64,000 nt of DNA from Oceaniovalibus sp. ACAM 378 (GCF_008085915.1 NZ_VSJK01000005.1:264838-328837), one strand, 5' to 3'. Counted from the first letter of the stretch, positions 9,368 to 18,509 are shown. Translations and numbers: made by a program. The notes: generated by a model not told the origin, from the letters alone.

Positions 9368-10657
9368 CTAAGCGCCCGTGACGCGCCAGATAATGTCGCC
9401 CACGTCATCCGCCATCAACAGGGATTTCTCGTCTGCCCCAATCGCCACGCCGACAGGGCGTCCATAGGCGATCTTTTCGTCTTCGGACAGAAAACCACTG
9501 AGAATGTCACGCGGCGGGCCGCTTGGCGCACCGTTTTCGAAGGGCACGAAGATCAGTTTGTAACCGCTCAGCTTTGAACGATTCCATGAGCCATGCTGTC
9601 CAATCACCATGCCATCACCGAACCCCGGTAAAGTTCCTGCGGGCATCCAGCAAAGCCCAAGCGACGCCGTGTGCCCGCCCAGTGCATAATCCGGCGTGAT
9701 CGCGCGTGCGACCAGTGCGGCGTCTTGCGGAACCCTGTCATCCACAGTGTCGCCCCAATAGGAATATGGCCAACCGTAAAAGCCGCCGTCCTGCACAGAA
9801 GTCAGGTAATCCGGAGGCGTCTCATCGCCCAGACCATCACGTTCGTTCACGACGGTCCAAAGCGCGCCGGTTGTTGTCTCCCATGCCATGCCAACAGCAT
9901 TCCGCAGGCCAGACGCAAAGATCCGCGCCTCGCCGGTCTCGACATCTAGTTCCCAAATCGCCGCACGTCCCTGTTCCACGTCCATGCCCTGATCCGCGAT
10001 ATTCGTCAGAGACCCGACGCCAGCATAGATTTTGGTACCGTCAGGCGAAACGATCAGGCTGCGTGTCCAGTGACCATGCGGTTTGAAATCCACAAGCTTT
10101 TGCCCGCTCCCCACCAATGACGTGGCATCCGTGACATAGTCAAAAGCAACGATTCCATCGGTATTTCCGAGATAAAACTTGGTTCCGATCAACGCCATGC
10201 CAAACGGCTGGTTCTGGTTCTCGACAAAGACCTCGCGTATTTCGGCCACCCCGTCGCCATCTGCGTCTCGCCAAAGTGAAACGCGGTTGGCGCTGTCTCC
10301 GATTGCCCTGGCCCGTCGCATCGTCGCCTGAGTCGCGTGGTCCATCAGCGTTTTCGGCGGTCCTGCCTGCTCTTTCGACTCCGCCACCAAGACATCACCG
10401 TTGGGCAGAACCTCGATCCAGCGTGGATGCTCCAGTCCGGATGCAAATGCGTTGACCTTGAGACCGGGTGCGCAGGTCGGCAGACGGCCGTCCTTCCACC
10501 CTTCGGCGACCGGCATCTTCAGAGTCATAATGCCTTGTTTCTTCGCCTCGGGGATCTGTGGGCTTGCGCCCATGGCCTGATGCGCAGGCGCCCCTATCCG
10601 GCGCACGAAAGCCAATGCGCCGCCCACCATTGCAGTCGCCGTTGCGATAAATTCCAT
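9368..10657 (-). CDS. PQQ-type sugar (sorbosone) dehydrogenase-like beta-propeller protein
   Basis: A 429-residue protein with an N-terminal hydrophobic anchor (ATAMVGGALAFVRRIG) and then a six-bladed propeller of the soluble glucose/L-sorbosone dehydrogenase family. Telling segments are LEHPRWIEVLPNGDVLVAE, SPDGTKIYAGVGS, ASGLRNAVGMAWE and IGQHGSWNRS. Such enzymes oxidise sugars at the periplasmic face using PQQ, though many family members have unknown substrates. GGAGG sits at the right distance before ATG 10657. The gene is convergent with the ArgE-like gene, and the 242-nt gap between them (9126-9367) holds nothing I recognise. Confidence 0.82.
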   Translation of the reverse strand: MEFIATATAMVGGALAFVRRIGAPAHQAMGASPQIPEAKKQGIMTLKMPVAEGWKDGRLPTCAPGLKVNAFASGLEHPRWIEVLPNGDVLVAESKEQAGPPKTLMDHATQATMRRARAIGDSANRVSLWRDADGDGVAEIREVFVENQNQPFGMALIGTKFYLGNTDGIVAFDYVTDATSLVGSGQKLVDFKPHGHWTRSLIVSPDGTKIYAGVGSLTNIADQGMDVEQGRAAIWELDVETGEARIFASGLRNAVGMAWETTTGALWTVVNERDGLGDETPPDYLTSVQDGGFYGWPYSYWGDTVDDRVPQDAALVARAITPDYALGGHTASLGLCWMPAGTLPGFGDGMVIGQHGSWNRSKLSGYKLIFVPFENGAPSGPPRDILSGFLSEDEKIAYGRPVGVAIGADEKSLLMADDVGDIIWRVTGA

Positions 10658-10911
10658 GTCTGGCCTCCAGGCTGATCAGTCGCCATGGTAGCGAGAAACT
10701 GCGCCGCGCAACAACAGCTTTTCCCCGGCACCCACGGCCTGCCCCGAGCGGCCACCGGCAATTCTGATGCTGCACTGCAACTTTCGCACTTTTGCCGACC
10801 ATCAATCGCCCGGCATGATCGATCTATGAAAAGCGGCTGTGAGGACCTGACGGGCGTTGTGATCGCCCGCGGTCCGTTCTTTGCAAAGGTCGAACACAGG
10901 CTATCGTCGCA

Positions 10912-11799
10912 TCAGGGCCGGGGCTGACGGCCCAGCACGTTGCGCCAATAACGCGTCAGCTCGGGATAGGCCCATCGGGTCTTGTACCGTTTGTACAGGA
11001 TCAGATCGCCCTGTTCCGCGCTCACCAACTGCTGGGGTTTCAGCGCTTCGCCCTGATAGGAAATGACCACCTGTCGCTTGCGTCGGGCACGCACCCCGGG
11101 CAACCGGTTCTTCAACTCGGCAATGGCAAGACTGTGTGACATGTATTCCTGTGTGAACTTGACCGCCACATCGGCGGGGAAAACCCGCGATACATCCTGC
11201 GTTGCGTGCGAGATTAGCCGCTCGTTGCCTTCGTCATAGATTCGACGGGTCTCGGGGGAAAGCGACGTCGGATCTGCCAGATACTTGGGGAAATCGACCA
11301 AGAACCGGTCGGTAATCCCAAACCAATCCTCTACAAAGAAGGCCATTACGGCGGTGTTGGCGAGATAATAGCGGGACGGCATCAGTCGCCGCACGAAACC
11401 ACGGAACCGCCAATGGGGAATCGCATGGCGTGTCAGCATGTACATGCCGCGCCGTTGCTTCAAACAATCCACAAGCCGAGCGACATCCCCCATGATCGAA
11501 CTGTCGAGGTCGATATAGAGCGTCGGCACACCGGCAGCCAACTGCCCCTTCAGAAACATCGACATCTTGAGCAGAGAGCCCCCCCTGCCCGTCATCGTTT
11601 CAACAGGGACACCGAAATCCGGGAACGGGCGAACGTCGACCCGAGGATCGATATCCGCAGCCTTATCGGTGAAACAGATAAAATCAACAGGGACGCTGGT
11701 ATGTGCGAGTGTCGCCTGAACCAGCCCGTTGACGTATTCGGGGCCGTACTTTGTGCCCCATTTGACGAATACCATCTGGATGCGATTAGAATTTTCCAT
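10912..11799 (-). CDS. Glycosyltransferase-like protein (GT-A fold, predicted)
   Basis: A 295-residue protein. The segment IQMVFVKWGTKYGPEYVNGLVQATLAHT followed by FICFTDKA and YIDLDSSI (a DxD motif) matches nucleotide-sugar transferase-like proteins that prime or extend surface glycans. I use ATG 11799 rather than the upstream start at 11970 because homology-like sequence begins at MENSNRIQ; the added 57 residues look like untranslated leader. It lies at the edge of the sulfotransferase/glycan region, which supports a role in polysaccharide synthesis. Donor and acceptor are unknown. Confidence 0.65.
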   Translation of the reverse strand: MENSNRIQMVFVKWGTKYGPEYVNGLVQATLAHTSVPVDFICFTDKAADIDPRVDVRPFPDFGVPVETMTGRGGSLLKMSMFLKGQLAAGVPTLYIDLDSSIMGDVARLVDCLKQRRGMYMLTRHAIPHWRFRGFVRRLMPSRYYLANTAVMAFFVEDWFGITDRFLVDFPKYLADPTSLSPETRRIYDEGNERLISHATQDVSRVFPADVAVKFTQEYMSHSLAIAELKNRLPGVRARRKRQVVISYQGEALKPQQLVSAEQGDLILYKRYKTRWAYPELTRYWRNVLGRQPRP

Positions 11800-12349
11800 A
11801 TTGCCTGCCTGCTTGTTTGCGGTATCCGTCCGGTCTGACCGTTGTTGACTTATTCGGCGGCCAAGATCTAGCAAGCTGCTGAAAAACTCGAAGATCGTAA
11901 CGCTCGTGCCTGAACAGTGTGGTTTTTCGGGCTCTCTCGTCAGCTGAGAAACACAGATTGTAGCAGACATCGATCAGATCGACGAGGCAGGTTGCTCAAA
12001 ATCGTGTTGCAGCAGCGTGTTCTCATGATCGCCGTCAAGCCCCTTTCCATGACGAATAATACGCCACCGCCGGGCGCAGCGGTATGTGGACGCGCAATGT
12101 AGGAGACGGAACTAAGACGACGGTTGATGCGTGGATTGGTTACCGCACGACCGTCGTTTCGCCCGGGGACTGCCTCGGTCAAACGGACGAGCGGCGACTG
12201 TGTCGGCTGATAACCGGGCATGAGCCCCCCCGGCACTGGGAAGACGTCCGCGATCGTCGCGATGATTTGCAACCGCTTCCAGATCACGCCTGTCGCAAGA
12301 TAGGCTGCGGCAGACCGCGCGGCGCCCGTCGCCAAGCGCACCCGGCTTG
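11800..12349. other. 550-nt stretch without a recognisable gene
   Basis: Several overlapping frames on both strands are open here (for example 12084-12353 forward and 11940-12341 reverse). None has a plausible ribosome site together with a recognisable protein pattern. It separates the halogenase gene's stop from the glycosyltransferase gene's start on the minus strand and may carry the latter's promoter. Confidence 0.5.
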
Positions 12350-13612
12350 CTAGGCGCTTGCCCGTTCTGCAGTTGCCGCATGGTGCATCAGTCCGTACAT
12401 CATCTGCATTGCCGGAAGCTGATCCGCCGACGGATCGTATATCCGGCCCGAGAAGAGTTCGGCGATATCGCTTGGTCGATCAAAATGGGCAAGTTTGAGG
12501 AAGGCGAGAGGGTATTCCCAGAATGTGTTGATCAATGTTTCCACCCGGTCCTGCCCACCGGTCACGAGGCTTTCGAACGCGCGCATGACGGGTGCCGCAT
12601 CGGATGGGTCAAGCGCGAGCGCCGCTTCGATCGCCGGGGCGGCCAGAGCGGCCTCCTTGAGCGCGTTGGAGACTCCAAAGGAAAAGATCGGATCAGAGAA
12701 GCGATGCGCATCGCCAAGACAAAGATGGCGCGGCCCGGTAAAACCGCTGATCTTGTGCGAATAGTTCGACGTGCTCCAGACCGCCGAGATGCGCCGGGCG
12801 TCGGCCATTCGCCTCGAAAATTCGTCATTGAGATCAGCAAGTCTGGCGGTCAGGAAATCCTCGGGATTCTGTCCCGAGGCCCGGTAGCTTGCGCCGGGAA
12901 CCACGATCCCCACGCTTGTCTTGGTTCGGGAAATCGGGATCATCCAGGCCCAGTGGTGTTTGCGTTGGTAGAAAATGTGCGTATTGCCATCATGGGGCGC
13001 CGGATCGCGCCTCACATTCTCGAACTGCGCGTAGAACGCAACCTGTTTGCTGTACGACCCGCGTTCGCGCGGTCCTGCGACCCCGGCCTTTGACAGAAAG
13101 CCCGCCAAACCCGAAGCATCGACAAGGAAATCCGCATCCAGAGTGTCTGTGCGCCCGTCGTCGAACCGCAGGGTCACGCCCGTCGGCAGGCCGGCGTCAT
13201 CCCGTAGCACCGCCCGCGCCGCAGCCTGAATGACCTCGCAACCCGCGTCCTGGGCTGCGCGCAGCAGCATGGTGTCGAATTCGGGACGGCGCACCTGCCA
13301 GGTGGTTCCTTCGATGAGGGTTCCGTCCGGCCCCGGCTCGCCCACAGGCACCCAGAACGCGCCGCGACCATTCGGCCCATAGACCGAAACGCCGCGTTTG
13401 ACAGGAAAATCCAGGCGATCAAGTTGGTCCTGAAAGCCCAGTTCGCGCAACATGACTCCGCATTCGCCGCTCAGGGATTCCCCGATATGTTCGCGTGGGA
13501 AGGCGGATTTTTCTATTATCACGGTCCGGATGCCCTTGCGGGCAAGACGCAGCGCCAGCGTGCTTCCGGCCGGTCCCGCACCAATGATCACGACCTTCCT
13601 GGCGTCGGTCAT
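12350..13612 (-). CDS. FAD-dependent halogenase-like oxidoreductase (PltA/Bmp2-like)
   Basis: A 420-residue flavoprotein with the dinucleotide fold GAGPAG at residues 11-16, FPREHIGESL at 39-48 and the halogenase hallmark WxWxIP (WAWMIP, residues 221-226). A lysine at residue 72 (DFPVKRGV) is a candidate for the reactive lysine of the family. Enzymes of this type load FADH2 and oxygen to form hypohalite and halogenate a carrier-bound pyrrole. The gene overlaps the carrier-protein stop by 4 nt, exactly the context expected for a pyrrolyl-carrier halogenase. A plain monooxygenase or reductase remains possible because substrate-type residues cannot be verified here. Confidence 0.72.
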   Translation of the reverse strand: MTDARKVVIIGAGPAGSTLALRLARKGIRTVIIEKSAFPREHIGESLSGECGVMLRELGFQDQLDRLDFPVKRGVSVYGPNGRGAFWVPVGEPGPDGTLIEGTTWQVRRPEFDTMLLRAAQDAGCEVIQAAARAVLRDDAGLPTGVTLRFDDGRTDTLDADFLVDASGLAGFLSKAGVAGPRERGSYSKQVAFYAQFENVRRDPAPHDGNTHIFYQRKHHWAWMIPISRTKTSVGIVVPGASYRASGQNPEDFLTARLADLNDEFSRRMADARRISAVWSTSNYSHKISGFTGPRHLCLGDAHRFSDPIFSFGVSNALKEAALAAPAIEAALALDPSDAAPVMRAFESLVTGGQDRVETLINTFWEYPLAFLKLAHFDRPSDIAELFSGRIYDPSADQLPAMQMMYGLMHHAATAERASA

Positions 13613-13866
13613 GGTTGGGCCTTTATGCGGGTCACCATGGCGTTCACGGCTGCAGGTGTCTGGAAGTTCTCCTCCACCACTTCCTCAAGCGGGATCGACA
13701 GGCCTTCGCGCTCTTCCAGCGCGGTGATCAACTGCATGATCTGAAGGCTGTCGAGCAACCCCATCTCAAGAATCGGGCTTTCGGGTTCAAGGGGGGCACC
13801 TTGATAGCCGAGTTCTGTCGCGACCCACGTGTTGAAATAGGTGGTGAACTCAGAATTTCTTTGCAC
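13609..13866 (-). CDS. Stand-alone acyl/peptidyl carrier protein (PltL-like)
   Basis: An 85-residue carrier protein with the phosphopantetheine attachment serine at residue 40 in MGLLDSLQIM. Start: GTG at 13866, preceded by GAAGGAG at a good distance and overlapping the ligase gene's end by 17 nt. The longer ATG version adds about 39 residues that are merely another frame of the ligase gene. It should be made active by a phosphopantetheinyl transferase encoded elsewhere. In context it is the tether on which an amino acid, probably proline, is loaded, oxidised and possibly halogenated. Confidence 0.85.
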   Translation of the reverse strand: MQRNSEFTTYFNTWVATELGYQGAPLEPESPILEMGLLDSLQIMQLITALEEREGLSIPLEEVVEENFQTPAAVNAMVTRIKAQP

Positions 13867-15355
13867 CGTGGTCTCCTTCGATCTGATCACGCAGGGCAAC
13901 ACGATCGGTTTTTCCAGTTGACGATTGCGGCAATTCCGCCCGAAATGCAATCCTGTCCGGTATGGCCGAGCGTGGCAGCGCATCCTTCAGGACGGCAAGA
14001 AGATCCGATGCCTCGAGGCTGCCGTCAGCCCGGATCACGGCCAGGACAAGCTGCGGCCTTGGTCCTGCAGCATTGATCACGACGGCCACCGCAGCGGCAA
14101 CACCCGGATGTGCCAGGGCCACTGTTTCGATCTCTTCAAGCTCGATGCGGAAGCCGCGCAATTTGATCTGCCGGTCTTTTCTGCCGCAAAAGTGCAACAG
14201 ACCATCCGCACTGCGTCGCACCAGATCACCGGTGTCGTATCGCCGTGGTGTCGGCTCTGACGGGGGGTCTTGCGGACCGGTGACATAGCCCAGCATCACG
14301 GTCGGGCCGTCAACGACCAACGTCGCGTCGGCCGCGCCGGAGACCGGTTGGGCCTTTACGTGATCGCGCAGGGTTCCGATGGGCAGACGCTCATCTTCGC
14401 TCTCCGGCACGACATCGACAATGTGGCAGGCGACCACGTTGGTTTCGGTGGGCCCGTAAAGATTGGCCAGCCGGGGGGCACCCTCGCCGCCCAGGATGGC
14501 GCGGGCGGTCTTGCCTGTCAGGACTTCGCCGGCAGACAGCACCCACCGGAGCGCCCCTGCCCCGGGGCTGCCCGCGAAAAAGCCAAGCGTGGCCAGCATC
14601 TGGAGTTGGGTCGGTACCGCATAAAGCACGGTCGGGCGCGACGCGGCGGTGATCCGCGCAACCGAGCCGGGCATTCGGGCTTCGGCGGCCGAGGCCAGGT
14701 ACACTTCGGCTCCGATCATCTGGCTGGCGTAGAGGTCGAGCACCGACAGATCGAAGTGAAACGGGGCGAGACTAACGAAGCGATCCGCAGCCGTCAGATC
14801 GAAGGTCGCCGTGGCCCAGTCGATGAACGCCGAAAGGTTGCCATGTGACAGGAGTACTCCCTTGGGCCGTCCGGTCGAGCCGGACGTGGTGAGCAGCAGC
14901 GCCGGGCTGTCGGCGTGCAGCACTGCGGGCTGGCGCGGCGCGGCAAAGGGCATTTCACTGTACGCGTCAGAGGCGAGGCTCAGCCAATGCTCTGCGCGAG
15001 ACGAAAGCGCGGCGGTCAAATCGGGCGTGGTCACGACCAGCCGGGGCACAAAATCCGTGATCATCTGGTCAAGCCGAGGCGCCGGCGCCTCGGAGTCGAG
15101 TACAATCGCGACCGCGCCTGCCCGAAAGGCCGCAAGAATTCCCAAGGCCGCCACCGGCCCTTTCGGCAGGACAAAGGCGATGCGGTCACCCCGCCTGATG
15201 CCGATCTGGGCAAGCCAGCCCGCGAAACCGTCGCGGATGGCTGCGCTGCGGCCCTGATCCAGAACGCCCTCTGTGCCCCACCGCAGGCTGATGCGGCTCG
15301 CATCCGGCTGTCGGGCAAGCAGTCTGTCGATGAACAAACGGTCGGGGCCGGTCAT
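13850..15355 (-). CDS. Prolyl-AMP ligase-like adenylation enzyme (PltF/RedM/Bmp4-like)
   Basis: A 501-residue stand-alone adenylation enzyme. The nucleotide loop TSGSTGRPKG is at residues 157-166; APFHFDLSVLD at 197-207 and YGPTETNV at 300-307 resemble the stand-alone proline-activating ligases of pyrrole pathways. YDTGDLV and the C-terminal catalytic lysine in SSTGKTDRV are present. Start ATG 15355 overlaps the dehydrogenase stop by 4 nt; a longer frame extends upstream but is a shadow of the dehydrogenase gene. Predicted reaction: ATP-dependent loading of an amino acid, most likely L-proline, onto the adjacent carrier protein. Substrate choice is inferred from motif resemblance and neighbours. 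Confidence 0.8.
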   Translation of the reverse strand: MTGPDRLFIDRLLARQPDASRISLRWGTEGVLDQGRSAAIRDGFAGWLAQIGIRRGDRIAFVLPKGPVAALGILAAFRAGAVAIVLDSEAPAPRLDQMITDFVPRLVVTTPDLTAALSSRAEHWLSLASDAYSEMPFAAPRQPAVLHADSPALLLTTSGSTGRPKGVLLSHGNLSAFIDWATATFDLTAADRFVSLAPFHFDLSVLDLYASQMIGAEVYLASAAEARMPGSVARITAASRPTVLYAVPTQLQMLATLGFFAGSPGAGALRWVLSAGEVLTGKTARAILGGEGAPRLANLYGPTETNVVACHIVDVVPESEDERLPIGTLRDHVKAQPVSGAADATLVVDGPTVMLGYVTGPQDPPSEPTPRRYDTGDLVRRSADGLLHFCGRKDRQIKLRGFRIELEEIETVALAHPGVAAAVAVVINAAGPRPQLVLAVIRADGSLEASDLLAVLKDALPRSAIPDRIAFRAELPQSSTGKTDRVALRDQIEGDHGAKKF

Positions 15356-16446
15356 CGGTCGAGAGACGTGGCAATGGCGCGCAATTGGACCATGGCGGTC
15401 CCGGACGCCGTCAGGATACCCATTGTGTCGGCCACCGCCGTGGCCAACCCCATTTGGTCGCGCCACCCGGCTCCGGCGGCCAGCTCTTGCAGGGTCTGGG
15501 CGAGTTCGGCCAAGGTACGCGCGACGACAAGCTTGGTGAGCGCCGGCGTGCGGATACCGTCGGTCCCATGGTCCACACTCCACGCCCCGCGATACAGCGT
15601 CCAGCGCGCGATCTCCAGCTTGGCCGAAGCCTCGGCCAGAGCAAGCCCGAGCGCCTGATGCTCGCGCGCGGTCCCGCTGAGATGCCGAAGAACCGCCTGC
15701 AGGTCGCGCTCTGCGGCGCCGACGAACCCGGCGAGGATGCAGGAACGTTCCGCCCGCATCGCGGTCAAGGTTGCGACCACCCCCTGCCCCCGACGCCCCA
15801 CAAGGGCCTCTGGCCCAACCCTGACATCGTCCAACATCACGTCGGCCATCGGCGATCCTTTTAACCCGATGGGTCCGTCGATCACGCTGGTGCGCAGGCC
15901 GGGTGTTTTGGAGGGAACGGCGAAAAGCGAGGTGGAAAATGCGGAAGTGCGGGCCTCGGGGTGGCGGGCATTGACCAGCAGGACATCCGCGAAGCTGCCG
16001 TTGCTCACGAAGGTCTTGCGACCGGTCAGCAGCCATCCGTCGTCCGTCTTTTTCGCCAAGGTTCCGAGGTTCGCCGCGTCCGACATCCCGTTGGGCTCTG
16101 TCAAGGCCAGGGCACCCACCGCCTTGCCCGCGGTCAGGTCGGCCAGGTAAGCATCCGCGGGAGCCTTGCCAAAGGCGCGCAGGGTCATCGCCACCCCGAA
16201 AAGATGCGCGCCCATGGCGAACAGAGCCGAACGCGACACGCCGGCGCGGCCCAAGGCCTCGTGGATCAGAACCGCGGTCAGCGCGTCGCCCTCTCCGGTC
16301 TCGTCCACACAACTCAGCCAGCCTTGGTCGGCGGCCTGCGTCCAGAAGTCACGCGTCTGCACGTCGGGCAACGGATGCAGTTGCCCGGCCGCCTCTCCCG
16401 CCTTGCGCTGAAGCTCGCGCTGTCGCTTGCTGGGGGCGAAATCCAT
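15352..16446 (-). CDS. Acyl-CoA dehydrogenase-like flavoenzyme (PltE/Bmp3-like prolyl-carrier dehydrogenase)
   Basis: A 364-residue flavoprotein of the acyl-CoA dehydrogenase fold. ALTEPNGMSDAANL (residues 113-126) followed by GWLLTGRKTFVSNG is the FAD-contact region, and the C-terminal half is helical. Beside a prolyl-AMP-ligase-like gene and a free carrier protein, the expected job is four-electron oxidation of carrier-bound proline to pyrrole-2-carboxyl. An ordinary acyl-CoA substrate is less likely given the coupling (4-nt overlap) to the ligase. It starts 2 nt after the stop of the large acyltransferase-like gene. Confidence 0.78.
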   Translation of the reverse strand: MDFAPSKRQRELQRKAGEAAGQLHPLPDVQTRDFWTQAADQGWLSCVDETGEGDALTAVLIHEALGRAGVSRSALFAMGAHLFGVAMTLRAFGKAPADAYLADLTAGKAVGALALTEPNGMSDAANLGTLAKKTDDGWLLTGRKTFVSNGSFADVLLVNARHPEARTSAFSTSLFAVPSKTPGLRTSVIDGPIGLKGSPMADVMLDDVRVGPEALVGRRGQGVVATLTAMRAERSCILAGFVGAAERDLQAVLRHLSGTAREHQALGLALAEASAKLEIARWTLYRGAWSVDHGTDGIRTPALTKLVVARTLAELAQTLQELAAGAGWRDQMGLATAVADTMGILTASGTAMVQLRAIATSLDR

Positions 16447-16448
16447 GG

Positions 16449-18509
16449 TCAGGCTCCCTCCCGCGAGGGGGTCAGCGGCAGGCGGTTGAAGAAGGTTTCA
16501 AGATATTTGATGTTGATGGCGCCGCCACTGTCCAGCCATAGCGTCTCGACCCAATCCCGATATCGGTCGAGAAGCACGGTGGTCGTGTAGGCCAGACTGA
16601 CGCCCTGCGGCACCTCGCCCAGGGCATGGCCGAATTCGATTTCCAAGGTGCCGTCCATCCCAAGCCTGTTGGAATAGGTCAGCAGCACAGGATTGCGCTT
16701 GTGCGCCAGATGGCAAAAGCCTTCGGCGAAATGATGATCGCGGCCCAAGAAAGGCAGCTTGCGCCCGGTGCCCTTCCAGACATCCGGGAGGATATGCACC
16801 AGGTGAGTCTTCGCCGCCAAAGCTTCATCGCAGGCCTTGAAGACCGCCGCCGGGAACATCCGGTTGGAGCCAAGGTGCCGGTAGTGCACGGCCATGTGCG
16901 CCGTGAGCGGGCCATGGCCGACGTTCAGCATCGGAACGCCAAGGTGCGACAGGGCGGCAATACTAATCCAGCCGACGCCGACATGGCTGCCGATCAGGAA
17001 CACCGGCCGGTCGCCCCGCAGCGCCGCCTCCAGCAACTCGCGGTTGATGACCCGGACCCGGGACTGCAGTTCTGCTGCCGGGCTGTCCGCAAGCTTGTTG
17101 GCGACAAAGTTTTGGATGCCCATGAACTGAAAGAGCGCCGAGAAAGCGACCTGTTCGGGCACCGCGCGAAGGTTGTGTGCCTGAAGAAACCTGTACGCGG
17201 GTGCCAGGTCCAGGTCGGGAACCAATGGGTGCGGTTGGCCCTTCGCCAACTGCTGCGAGATCTGTCCCAGCGCGCGGAAGGACGCCTCCCAGGACATGTC
17301 CGCCAGCCGCCCGAGTTCGCTGTCGCAAAGTCCCTCATTGCGCGCGGCACTTGCGAGGTAATAATCGGCATTTGCAAAGTCAGCCGATTTGCCCGTCCCG
17401 AGCACATCGCGATTCACGACGTGATGCAGAAGCGGATTGATGTCGGCGGCCGCCACATCGGGATTGTCCGCGAGATATTCTTGGGTGGAAAACGCCGGTG
17501 AGGGGTCCCAGGCCTTTCGCCAGCCTTTCGATGCGTAATGCCGCGCCGCATCGTCAGCCGGGATCCCGTAGCGGACTCGATAAAATTCGCCATCTACTTC
17601 GCCGGCAATCGCGCCCGCGGTCCTGAGATCCGGGTCGTCATCTGTCAGCGGATCACAATCGCCCACCGCGCGCGCATGGGCGGCGCTGTTCGGCGCGCGG
17701 CCTTCGAGGTGGCCCAGTTCCAGATAATGCAGGAAGCAGTCGTCGTCTTCGGAAATGTCCGGATTGGTCTGCACATAGAATTTGCGCGAAAAGCCTGGAT
17801 GCGGCTCGATATGCGGCGGACCTTTCCCGTCAAGATAGTGAGCCGACAGATCGAACGGCGTTTGCCCCGGCGCAAGCTGGCTGATATATTGCTCCCGATC
17901 AATATACCTGTGCAAAAGCGCCTTCTGCGTCATCGCGATTTTCGGCTTGTACGCCGCGTTAGTCGGAAGCTCTTCCTCGCCGCGCGTGCGCAAGTAATGG
18001 TAGAAGGGATTTTCTCCAGATTGTCGCAGCTCAGGATGAAGTCGAAAATACGAGGCGTTGTTGAATTCGGCATTCGGCAGCCGCCCTTCGCGCCAGCCAA
18101 CCGTGCTGTAATGCCGAAGCGGATCCACTCCCGCCCGCGCCACGTCCGGGTTGGCGCGGAGATAGAATCTGGCGTCAAAGCCGCTGGATATCAGGGCGAT
18201 CTCAGCGGAAAGCCCGTCCTCGGCGCCCGCCGCGATCTTGGGTGCCTTACCCGGGTCCCGGCCTTCCGCCCTGCCGTGCTGCACAAAATGCACAAGCGGG
18301 TTGATTCCGGCCCTGCGGACGTCCGGGTTCGCGCTCAGGTAGCCTTCGGTAGAGAACTCGGCTGAGGGATCGAGCCCGGCCTTCCAGCCGATCCTTACGT
18401 AATGCAACACCGACGCCATTGCCAACGGGGCGTCAAGCTGCGCGGTATAAAACCCAACGTCCACGAATTCAGCAATCGCCTCGACCATCAAATGGTCGTT
18501 TTCGGTCAT
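16449..18509 (-). CDS. Large protein: glycan-type NPDV/HY/GW repeats joined to an LpxL-like acyltransferase fold
   Basis: A 686-residue protein, first gene of the carrier-protein operon. Residues 10-400 hold about seven imperfect repeats of the form FYLxxNPDVxxAGxxPLxHYxxxGWxEGRxP (clear copies near 45-88, 110-145, 150-180, 240-274, 305-340, 340-365), a repeat found in many surface-polysaccharide proteins. Residues 480-675 resemble lipid A-type lysophospholipid acyltransferases: RPVFLIGSHVGVGW, HILPDVWKGTGRKLPFLGR and FAEGFCHLAHKRNPVLL. The usual catalytic H-x4-E is H509-x4-W514, so the acid is not in its normal place. Such enzymes use acyl-carrier donors, so transfer of a carrier-bound acyl group to a glycan is a fitting but unproven role. 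Start ATG 18509 follows AAGGCGGG. Confidence 0.68.
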   Translation of the reverse strand: MTENDHLMVEAIAEFVDVGFYTAQLDAPLAMASVLHYVRIGWKAGLDPSAEFSTEGYLSANPDVRRAGINPLVHFVQHGRAEGRDPGKAPKIAAGAEDGLSAEIALISSGFDARFYLRANPDVARAGVDPLRHYSTVGWREGRLPNAEFNNASYFRLHPELRQSGENPFYHYLRTRGEEELPTNAAYKPKIAMTQKALLHRYIDREQYISQLAPGQTPFDLSAHYLDGKGPPHIEPHPGFSRKFYVQTNPDISEDDDCFLHYLELGHLEGRAPNSAAHARAVGDCDPLTDDDPDLRTAGAIAGEVDGEFYRVRYGIPADDAARHYASKGWRKAWDPSPAFSTQEYLADNPDVAAADINPLLHHVVNRDVLGTGKSADFANADYYLASAARNEGLCDSELGRLADMSWEASFRALGQISQQLAKGQPHPLVPDLDLAPAYRFLQAHNLRAVPEQVAFSALFQFMGIQNFVANKLADSPAAELQSRVRVINRELLEAALRGDRPVFLIGSHVGVGWISIAALSHLGVPMLNVGHGPLTAHMAVHYRHLGSNRMFPAAVFKACDEALAAKTHLVHILPDVWKGTGRKLPFLGRDHHFAEGFCHLAHKRNPVLLTYSNRLGMDGTLEIEFGHALGEVPQGVSLAYTTTVLLDRYRDWVETLWLDSGGAINIKYLETFFNRLPLTPSREGA

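Noticed and set aside
13850..16312. 820-codon version of the adenylation enzyme
   Set aside because: The first ~319 codons are another frame of the dehydrogenase gene; the true start at 15355 gives a normal 501-residue ligase with an ATGA overlap.
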